Shown here: piece by piece, positions 56,279 through 64,000 of the stretch
How positions within the stretch are numbered: position 1 is the stretch's first letter
How the letters are laid out: the number at the start of each line of letters is the position of its first letter
Source: Rhodosorus marinus
Taxonomy: Eukaryota > Rhodophyta > Stylonematophyceae > Stylonematales > Stylonemataceae
DNA: 64,000 nucleotides
Direction: 5' to 3'
Assembly: GCA_029953675.1 (NCBI GenBank)
Contig: JAMWBK010000006.1
Coordinates: forward strand, 992,001 to 1,056,000
The notes under the pieces: model-generated
Database searches by the model: none
Told to the model about the DNA's origin: nothing
Seen by the model: the letters and a program-made list of their open reading frames with translations, nothing else
Program-made: the position numbers and the translations under genes

Positions 56279-57079
56279 ATGAAGACTGCTGTGTCTATCG
56301 CGCTGGTTGTGGCATTGGTTGCCGTTCTCGGGGTATCGGAAGCTGCGCCCTTCGTATGCAAGAACCCCAACGTCGAGAAGCCGAACTTCAGGACCATCAC
56401 TCACGGTCAGAGCCATAACGCACGCGGTTTGACAACCGCCTTCGAGTACTTCAAGGATATTCTTGGAGGCGAAGATAACGGAAGCAACCCGGGACCACTC
56501 AGGAAAGGACACCGATCTATCAACTGGGATGCTCCAGTCGTTCCCTTTGAGTTCCCGAGGAAGTTCTTCGAAGAGACTGTCACTCGTGGACTCGCTGTCG
56601 CAAGCAAGAACAACAAGTTCCGTGTGAGCAACCCGGAACCCAACCACATCGGTGACGACAAGTTCTCCACCATCAACCGCCGTGAGTCCAAGAAGTTCCT
56701 GACCTTCAGCCCCAAGAGACTGTTCACACCGATCAAGGACAACGAGTTCTGGATCCGATTCACGGTCCCCGGCAAGAGGACCAAGGCTGTCGTAAGAGGA
56801 TTCGGAGCGGTATTCGTCGGAGTAGACTTTGAAAGAACTACCAAGATGACTGCCTACGACCTCGACGACTGTGTGATCGCGTCCGAGTACGTTGAGGCGA
56901 AGAGGAACGGACTGTCGTTCCTTGGAATCTACTTTGAGAAGCCGATCATTGCTCGTATTGTGATTGAGCTTGGCAATTTCGAAATCGATGCGAGGAATTA
57001 CTGCGGATACAGGTGCGATGAGGACGTCGTCGTTTTGGATGACTTCTTGTACGGCGAGCCACAGAGCATCTTCGCTTAA
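56279..57079 (+). CDS. Secreted protein of a bacterial-like family, copy 1
   Basis: An intronless gene of 266 residues with a signal peptide (MKTAVSIALVVALVAVLGVS, cleavage near AEA or SEA-A). The mature part has KDILGGEDNGSNPGPLRKG, the block HRSINWDAPV, FSPKRLFTPIKDNEFWIRF, VVRGFGAVFVGVD, a beta-rich region and a C-terminal VVLDDFLYGEPQ. Two cysteines lie close together (NYCGYRCDED). The G-P-x-x-x-G-x-R-x-I-N-W-D, F-x-x-F-S-P-x-R-L-F and D-D-F-x-Y-G-E-P-Q pattern matches a secreted family common in bacteria (from memory, function unknown). It differs from copies 2 and 3 at about 26 residues. Codon use is strongly biased to C/G-ending codons, suggesting high expression. Confidence 0.85.
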   Translation: MKTAVSIALVVALVAVLGVSEAAPFVCKNPNVEKPNFRTITHGQSHNARGLTTAFEYFKDILGGEDNGSNPGPLRKGHRSINWDAPVVPFEFPRKFFEETVTRGLAVASKNNKFRVSNPEPNHIGDDKFSTINRRESKKFLTFSPKRLFTPIKDNEFWIRFTVPGKRTKAVVRGFGAVFVGVDFERTTKMTAYDLDDCVIASEYVEAKRNGLSFLGIYFEKPIIARIVIELGNFEIDARNYCGYRCDEDVVVLDDFLYGEPQSIFA

Positions 57080-58884
57080 GAAGGGTTTTGCTACAAAACA
57101 TCCGATATCCAATAAGGATCCACCGCCGGAGTGCACCCTTAGGCCCGCCGTTTCACTGGGCATATCAATAAATCGGAAATATCCCAAGTTGCTGTTGAAA
57201 ATTGAGATTCGAAGATTCGGCACTGTGTTTACTTCTACTCACAGAAATTTACTGTTTGAAGGCACCCGTAATTCCCTCTAGTTCGCTTTCTCTTCATCAA
57301 CCCAACTCTCTGGCGGTTTTACTGGCATGCCTTAAGCGCTACGCGAGGGCGTAAAAGGGAACGGCAAGCGCCACTCGATCCAACGAATTCAACACTAGTC
57401 AGCTTGCCTTCCGAATGCCCTACCCGCTAAACCTGCCTAGTCCAGCTGAGGCGGTGGTTTGAAGTGCGTCTGTTTCAGCCAGGTCTCATCTAGGTCTCGG
57501 CTAGGTATCCGTGAGGAAACGTTAGTGGTGGCCTCCACTCTACGAATACAAAACGATGAAAAAAGCGCTTCCAAATTGTTCACCAAGTCTAAGTCGCCTA
57601 TGAAAAAGGGGATATTCTATATGACACTATGGCACAACAACTCTCTCTTCAATATTTTAACCGATTCAAAACAAGATTTTGACAAACATCTGCATTTATC
57701 ATTGAAACTACGGAGACTCCCATTGGAGTACCTTCTTCACTACTAGATTGGCCAGCAAGTTTTCGTTTGTATTAGAAACTAAACACAAAATCCTGTTTCT
57801 GGAAGCTATTGGGTTCGCTTTTGACCAATCACATATACCTCGTTCCATTTCAGGGCCGAATTTTAGCCCCATTAATTCTCAGGCTTAATCAATACGCCAC
57901 GATAAAGACGTTCGATGCAAGGTGGAGGAGATCTACTAGGCCCGGTAAACGTCAGGAGCGGCGTGCTGGCCTGTTTTGATTCTTGCTTACATACGGTGAT
58001 TAGAAGGTGACACCGAAAAGATTCAATAGATCGTATTTTTCAGTGAGTGTATTTTTCCTTGATAATGAATGCCGGGGAATCGGTTATGTCAAAACTAATT
58101 GGAGATTCGGATTTTTATCTCTCTCGTCAGCGTTTTCATTGGGGATCGGATTTTTGGCAAGGTCTATACGATAACACCGCGGCGAGGGGCTCAAACGGGT
58201 GGGGGGAGATGGAGAGTGAGTCTGTCTCATGGATAACAGCTCGCGCGACGGAGCGAGTAGTCAGCTTGATGCCCGTAGCGAGGAGATTGCTGCCCCTGAT
58301 AAAAAGATGAGCCAGTTTTATTGGGAAAACAATCGGACAAATGAACTCACGGAAGATGTCGGGCTGTGCTCCTCAGGGTCGGCTCCGGCCAGCTAACTGT
58401 TGAAATTTTCCGGGGCCAATGTTTACTGGCCCCGAGCCCCTGGATTCCGGTGCTTGTAGGCAACCAGAACTTTGGGCGTATCTGCAAAACTTCAGGAGAC
58501 CCGGCGAGGGCTAAAAACTATGGGAACCTGTATGGGACAGACGTCTGCCGTTTAGTAACGGAAGTCTTTGGGTCCCCTCCTCGCAGGGAAAGAGGACGAA
58601 AATCAGTACATTCTGTGCTCCTTGTGGATGCAACAAATGGGGCGAACTATCTCAGAGTGCGACGGTGGCAATCTCGATTCCGTTTACCTTGCGGATGCCT
58701 TACTTGGCCCACCACTTTGTCATCCCTATTGTCATCCCTATACAGACTATATATAGCTGATCCTCCTGCTCCTTCTACATTCGGGTACTCGAAACTCATC
58801 AAGCACCAGAGACAGTAGCATTGACGGAGACCCAGAGAAGATCAGCAAAGAGACTGTTAGAGAAGACTACATTCAAGGAAGACC
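57080..58884. other. Intergenic spacer of the secreted-protein array
   Basis: Starts with a 3' region shared with the other copies (AACATCCGATATCC, then CATATCAATAAATCGG with AATAAA at 57167-57172). 57850-58310 is a module that recurs at 60230-60680 and near 63400-64000. 58500-58884 is the promoter and leader, almost identical to 60900-61280. Confidence 0.65.
58748..58755 (+). promoter_or_regulatory. TATA box of copy 2
   Basis: TATATATA, 137 bp before the ATG, at the same place as in copy 3. The whole block around it is conserved between the two copies. Confidence 0.6.
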
Positions 58885-59685
58885 ATGAAGACTGCTGTGT
58901 ATATCGCACTTGTGGCGGCATTGGTTGCCGTTCTCGGTGTAGCAGAGGCGGCGCCGTTCGTCTGCAAGGACCCACACTTCCAGAAGCCCAACTTCAGGAC
59001 CATCACTCACGGCCAGAGCCACAACGCACACGGTTTGAAAACCGCCTTCGACTACTTCAAGGATATTCTTGGAGGCAAAGACAACGGAAGCAACCCGGGA
59101 CCACTCAGGAAAGGACACCGATCTATCAACTGGGATGCTCCAGTTGTTCCCTTTGAGTTCCCGAGGAAGTTCTTCGAGCAGACCGTCACTCGTGGACTCG
59201 CTGTCGCAAGCAAGAACAACAAGTTCCGTGTGAGCAACCCGGAACCCAACCACATCGGTGACGACAAGTTCTCCACCATCAACCACCGTGAGTCCAAGAA
59301 GTTCCAGACCTTCAGCCCCAAGAGACTGTTCACACCGATCAAGGACAACGAGTTCTGGATCCGATTCACGGTCCCTGGAAAGAAGACCAAGGCTGTGGTG
59401 AGAGGATTCGGAGCGGTGTTCGTGGGCGTTGACTTGGAGAGAGTGACCAAGATGACTGCCTACGACATCAACGACTGTGTGATCGCGACCGAGTACGTTG
59501 AGGCGAAGAGGAACGGACTGTCGTTCCTCGGATTCTACTTCGAGAAGCCGATCATTGCCCGTGTTGCGATTGAGCTTGGCAACTTCGAGATCGATGCGAG
59601 GAACTACTGTGGATACAGGTGCGATGAGGACATTGTCGTTTTGGATGACTTCTTGTACGCGGAGCCACAGAGCATCTTCGGTTAA
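58885..59685 (+). CDS. Secreted protein of a bacterial-like family, copy 2
   Basis: Intronless, 266 residues, same layout as copy 1: signal peptide (MKTAVYIALVAALVAVLGVA), NPGPLRKGHRSINWDAPVV, TFSPKRLFTPIKDNEFWIRF, GFGAVFVGVDLERVTKMTAY and IVVLDDFLYAEPQSIFG. It differs from copy 3 at only two residues (KFFEQ vs KFFEE; IATEY vs IASEY), and the promoter and 3' flank are also nearly identical, so the duplication is recent or kept uniform by gene conversion. A 294-codon antisense frame crosses the whole gene; this follows from the codon bias and is not taken as a gene. A secreted or cell-surface role is inferred. Confidence 0.87.
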   Translation: MKTAVYIALVAALVAVLGVAEAAPFVCKDPHFQKPNFRTITHGQSHNAHGLKTAFDYFKDILGGKDNGSNPGPLRKGHRSINWDAPVVPFEFPRKFFEQTVTRGLAVASKNNKFRVSNPEPNHIGDDKFSTINHRESKKFQTFSPKRLFTPIKDNEFWIRFTVPGKKTKAVVRGFGAVFVGVDLERVTKMTAYDINDCVIATEYVEAKRNGLSFLGFYFEKPIIARVAIELGNFEIDARNYCGYRCDEDIVVLDDFLYAEPQSIFG

Positions 59686-61280
59686 GAAGGATTTTTGATA
59701 GAGAACATCCGATATCCTACAAGTATCTAGTAGGGACCCTTTCAGTGGGTTGTACATATCAATAAATCGGAAACATCCTACTTGCTACAGAAACTTAAGA
59801 CTCGGAAATTCAGAGCAGAATGAAACAAGAGCTCGGTTTCCCGTCCTTTGGTCATACACTTAACCCAATCGTAGCGCTGTATTCAACAGGAGTCAGTAGA
59901 GTCCTACACTACTAGAGAGCTCTCCACAGTATCGTGTGAATACCAGAAACTAGGAACTAGCATTTGTGGCAAGGCCTGTGCACTTGCACTTGAACTCATT
60001 GGAACGAGAATAATACTGCGCTACTGAGTGCTAGTAAAGTCCAGTAGAACGAAGAGTAGTCGACGCGCTTGGCGTGGTTTCTATTTTACACTGGTCGTTT
60101 TTTTTTTGTACCCCTGCTTAATTGGCCAACAGGTTATTGTTAAGCAGTCTAAACCTGATCCTTTTAAGCTGTTTGGTCTTCTTTTGGCCACGACTATACC
60201 TAGATTAGTGGGTCCTCCCACGTCCCTTCCGAATTTTAGCCCCATTAGATCTGAGCCTTATTCACTAGTCTCCCATTGAGATGCGGTCCGATGCAACCCA
60301 GAGGATCGCTCGGTGTAGCGTCAGGAGCGGCGTGCTGATCCGTTTGATTGTTGCTTACATACAGTTATTAGCAAAGGTGACAATGAGAGATGCAAGGGAT
60401 CGTATTTTTCGGTGAGTGTATCTTCCCTCAATGAAGAGTTGGCGGGAACAAAAAAGGGTTTTGATTTGTGGAGATTCGGATTTTATCGCTCTTGTTAAAA
60501 GCCGTTTTTTCATTATGGATTGGATTCGGCAGGGTCCATAAGATAAGACTGCGGCGAGGGGCTAAAACGCGTAGGGGAAGTGGAGAGTGAGAATCTGTCT
60601 CGTGATGACTCCTCGCCCAGCGCAGAGTGGGGTAGTTTTGATGTCTGTCGCAACGTGATTGGTGTCCCTGATAAACAATCAATCAATCAGTTTTATTCCT
60701 AAACAAAAAATCGGATAAAACGAAAAGTCACAGAAGTCGGGCTGTGCTCCTCAGGCCCGGTTCGGGGCTAGCTAACTTTTGAACATTTTCCAAGGGCCAA
60801 TGATGGTTTCAAAAATTTTTACTGGGCACGAGTCCCTGGATTCCGGTGCTTGTAGGCAACCAGAACTTTCGACAGATCTGAAAAAGTTCAAGAAATCCGG
60901 CGAGGGCTAAAAGCCGTGGGAACCTGTATGGGACAGACGTCTGCCGTTTAGTAACGGAAGTCTTTGGGTCCCCTCCTCGCAGGGAAAGGGGACGAAAATC
61001 AGTACATTCTGTGCTCCTTGTGGATGCAACAAATGGGGCGAACTATCGCAGAGTGCGACGGTGGCAATCTCGATTCCGTTTACCTTGCGGATGCCGTACT
61101 TGGCCGACCACTTTATCATCCCTATTGTCATCCCTATACAGACTATATATAGCTGATCCTCCTGCTCCTTCTACATTCGGGTACTCGAAACTCATCAAGC
61201 ACCAGAGACAGTAGCATTGACGGAGACCCAGAGAAGATCAGAAAAGAGACTGTTAGAGAAGACTACATTCAAGGAAGACC
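59686..61280. other. Intergenic spacer of the array
   Basis: The AATAAA at 59761-59766 sits in the conserved 3' element. 59780-60040 is repeated after copy 3. 60230-60680 is the shared module and 60900-61280 the shared promoter and leader. No other gene. Confidence 0.65.
61144..61151 (+). promoter_or_regulatory. TATA box of copy 3
   Basis: TATATATA, 137 bp before the ATG, in a block nearly identical to that before copy 2. Confidence 0.6.
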
Positions 61281-62081
61281 ATGAAGACTGCTGTGTATAT
61301 CGCACTTGTGGCGGCATTGGTTGCCGTTCTCGGTGTAGCAGAGGCGGCGCCGTTCGTCTGCAAGGACCCACACTTCCAGAAGCCCAACTTCAGGACCATC
61401 ACTCACGGCCAGAGCCACAACGCACACGGTTTGAAAACCGCCTTCGACTACTTCAAGGATATTCTTGGAGGCAAAGACAACGGAAGCAACCCGGGACCAC
61501 TCAGGAAAGGACACCGATCTATTAACTGGGATGCCCCAGTCGTTCCCTTTGAGTTCCCGAGGAAGTTCTTCGAAGAGACTGTCACCCGTGGACTCGCTGT
61601 CGCAAGCAAGAACAACAAGTTCCGTGTGAGCAACCCTGAACCCAACCACATCGGTGACGACAAGTTCTCCACCATCAACCACCGTGAGTCCAAGAAGTTC
61701 CAGACCTTCAGCCCCAAGAGACTGTTCACACCGATCAAGGACAACGAGTTCTGGATCCGGTTCACGGTCCCTGGAAAGAAGACCAAGGCTGTGGTGAGAG
61801 GATTCGGAGCGGTGTTCGTGGGCGTTGACTTGGAGAGAGTGACCAAGATGACTGCCTACGACATCAACGACTGTGTGATCGCGTCCGAGTACGTTGAGGC
61901 GAAGAGGAACGGACTGTCGTTCCTTGGATTCTACTTCGAGAAGCCGATCATTGCCCGTGTTGCGATTGAGCTTGGCAACTTCGAGATCGATGCGAGGAAC
62001 TACTGTGGATACAGGTGCGATGAGGACATTGTCGTTTTGGATGACTTCTTGTACGCGGAGCCACAGAGCATCTTCGGTTAA
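61281..62081 (+). CDS. Secreted protein of a bacterial-like family, copy 3
   Basis: Intronless, 266 residues, 264 identical to copy 2. It shows the same signal peptide, INWD block, FSPKRLF block, NYCGYRCDED cysteine pair and DDFLYAEPQ end. The offset from copy 2 is 2396 bp. Third-position differences are few, so the pair is younger than the split from copy 1. The AATAAA is at 62157-62162. As for the other copies, no membrane anchor or GPI-like tail is visible, so the protein is probably released or deposited in the wall or mucilage. Confidence 0.87.
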   Translation: MKTAVYIALVAALVAVLGVAEAAPFVCKDPHFQKPNFRTITHGQSHNAHGLKTAFDYFKDILGGKDNGSNPGPLRKGHRSINWDAPVVPFEFPRKFFEETVTRGLAVASKNNKFRVSNPEPNHIGDDKFSTINHRESKKFQTFSPKRLFTPIKDNEFWIRFTVPGKKTKAVVRGFGAVFVGVDLERVTKMTAYDINDCVIASEYVEAKRNGLSFLGFYFEKPIIARVAIELGNFEIDARNYCGYRCDEDIVVLDDFLYAEPQSIFG

Positions 62082-64000
62082 GAAGGATTTTTGATAGAGA
62101 ACATCCGATATCCTACAAGTATCTAGTAGGGACCCTTTCAGTGGGTTGTACATATCAATAAATCGGAAACATCCTACTTGCTACAGAAACTTAAGACTCG
62201 GAAATTCAGAGCAGAATGAAACAAGAGCTCGGTTTCTCGTCCTTTGGTCATACACTTAACCCAATCGTAGCGCTGTGTTCAATAGGAGTCAGTAGAGTCC
62301 TACACTACTGTAGAGCTCTCCACAGTATCGAGTAAATACCAGAAACTAGGAACTAGCATTTGTGGCAAGGCCTGTGCACTTGCACTTGAACTCATTGGAA
62401 CGAGAATAATACTGCGCTGCAGAGTAGAACGAAGAGTAAACGATGCCTTTGGCGTCGTTTTCTATTTCGACAGGCAGGCTCGAGAATAATACTGCGCTTG
62501 CAGAGATAAACGAAGTGAAGCCGACGGCGTTGATGAAGTTTTCTACCTCGATAACGAGGCTCTAGACACGTATTTTCTTCTCCTATTGATCTTACTTCCT
62601 GTTTTGGGTGGCGGTGGATCGGGTCTGTCGGTGGAGAAACGAAGTTGAGATTTCGTCGGCCGTTTGGAAATGGAAAGGGGAGAAGAGGGGCAGGGGCGTT
62701 CCGGTAGATAGACGAGTATGGGATTGAATTTCGCCCAACGGAGTGTTGAGATAATTTGCTGCGCGTTCAAGCGGATCACCTCACCTGTCATGCTAAACGG
62801 GGGATTTCCTTACATGCAAAAATTTCGCGAATCTACGGACTGTGTTCTTGGGGACGAGCTCCTTCGACCGAGAAACGTCGAAAACCTGCCAAGGGCCAAC
62901 GCTAATTCGAATAATGTTGACTCGAGCTAAACGAAGCTTTCAGTAAGATTTGCGCAGCATGAGCCCCATAAATTCTGATTCCCATATGCAACCTAAAACA
63001 TGAGCAGATCCGCTGAACAGGTTGGGGAATTGGCGAGGGCTAAAAGGAGTCGGAATCCATATGTGACGGATTCCCGTCGGATGCATTTCGCGAATACGAA
63101 CGGTTCCAATTTAATAATCGGCTTGTTCACATGCACACCTCGCTTATGGAAAGGGTAAATACTATTTCAGAACTACTCTCCAATTAATATTTTAAACAAT
63201 TCAAGACAAGGTTGACGAAAGGAGCTTTAGTTTTTGAGCCAATACACTGATTTTTCCGTTTGTATTTTATTCGCAACTGGATTGGCTAGCAGTTTTTTTG
63301 TTTTTCTTAAAACGTAGTCGGAATTCGCTCTTTTCGAAGCTAAATTTTTTCTTGTCGACCAATTGTTATACCGAGAAAGAGTAGGCCCCTTTCAAAACCA
63401 ATCCAAATTTTAGCCCCAATATTTTTATTAAACAAATTCATTCAATATATATTGCGCGCTTATGTACTGCTGTCGATGTTGGAGCGCGCGATCTTCACTC
63501 GCGTGGTCTTTTTTTCGCTTCGGGGGTTTTTTCTTCAGTTTCCGATTAAACAGATTCATTCAATATTTTTGCGATCAACTATTAAACACACACAAGGCTT
63601 GCGTAATTATTCCCTCTAACCTGTGTTTCAATGTTTTTTGAAGAATTACGAGCCCGGCTAAGCGTCAGGATCAGCGGGGGGATCTGTCTTTGATTACAGA
63701 TTACATATGCTGATTAGCAAAGGTGACACGGAAAGGTTGAATGCATCATTTTTTTTTGTTAGCGTATTTTATTTTCTATTTACGTGCGGGAGGTTAGGAT
63801 TTCACCCCTTTTGCTACGCGTTTTTTTCATTGAGGATTGGATTTTTTTTGTAGTCCGTTCTAACACAGAGGCGAGGGGATAAAACGGGTAAAGGCCGGGA
63901 AACACAGTGTAATTCTGTCCTGGGATGACACCTCGCCCACGAAGTATGCATTGATGTCCGCTGACAAGGCGAATGTTGCCCCTGGTAAACGGTCAATCAG
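62082..64000. other. Right-edge spacer; the next repeat module begins
   Basis: 62160-62410 repeats the flank of copy 2. 62395-62565 holds two degenerate copies of an 80-bp segment starting GAGAATAATACTGCGCT. 62900-63400 is AT-rich. From about 63395 the shared module begins again (ATTTTAGCCCC, then GCGTCAGGATCAGCGG, then GGCGAGGGGATAAAACGGGT at 63872-63891), as found 700-730 bp before copies 2 and 3. Confidence 0.65.
62395..62565. repeat. Tandem pair of about 80 bp
   Basis: GAGAATAATACTGCGCT occurs at about 62402 and 62482, each followed by an ACGAAG and a TTTTCTA segment. A single copy lies after copy 2 near 60005. Confidence 0.65.

Noticed and set aside
58873-59757. Long antisense open frame (294 codons) over copy 2, with equivalents over copies 1 and 3
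   Set aside because: The sense genes use mostly C/G-ending codons, which removes stops from one antisense frame. The antisense product is repetitive in composition and has no promoter or family signal.

Overview
This is nuclear DNA of a eukaryote with a plastid, most likely a unicellular red alga or a close relative. Genes are short and lie on both strands. They are split by many small GT-AG introns (about 65-190 bp, usually 75-110). Several products look plastid-bound: a one-helix light-stress protein, an isopropylmalate-dehydrogenase-like protein and a membrane protein. Each has a Phe-Val motif near its N-terminus, as is typical of red-algal and glaucophyte transit peptides. No species can be named from sequence alone. 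All gene models were spliced by eye; splice sites were accepted only when the reading frame and the family alignment both closed.

Layout. 0-9 kb: the 3' end of a cation/Ca exchanger, a membrane protein with a SAM domain, a one-helix plastid protein (minus) and an AGC-type kinase with a PH-like N-terminus. 9-15 kb: two related secreted or lumenal sulfotransferase-like genes (minus), one with an 18-residue tandem repeat. 16-25 kb: inositol-3-phosphate synthase, an ORMDL protein, a decayed duplicated stretch with a strong hairpin, and a SPRY-CTLH (RanBPM/Gid1-like) protein. 25-35 kb: MoaD with a 21-nt microexon, a divergent mitochondrial carrier, a TMEM223-like protein, a double B-box protein, a 57-residue membrane protein and a methyltransferase. 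35-36 kb: a piece of mitochondrial cox1 in the nuclear genome, then a tandem satellite. 37-49 kb: an unrecognised five-exon gene, casein kinase 2 alpha with a probable GC-AG intron, an isopropylmalate-dehydrogenase-like gene that has lost catalytic residues, a conserved plastid membrane protein and a 99-residue protein. 49.6-54.2 kb: a CaMKK-like kinase and SKA1. 56-64 kb: three tandem genes for one secreted protein that resembles a widespread bacterial secreted family.

How the genes relate. Most are unconnected housekeeping genes: lipid and inositol metabolism (INO1, ORMDL), Moco synthesis (MoaD), signalling (CK2, AGC and CaMKK-like kinases, GID-type ubiquitin ligase subunit), mitosis (SKA1) and organelle function. 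The 56-64 kb array stands apart. Copies 2 and 3 differ by two residues in 266 and share promoter and 3' flanks, and the same upstream modules start again at the right edge. The array therefore probably continues beyond the window.

Intergenic DNA is patterned. The sense strand just upstream of starts is often G-rich (C-rich on + for minus genes), and AT-rich islands lie between divergent genes. Several other small coding pieces are visible but could not be spliced with certainty; they are listed at low confidence.
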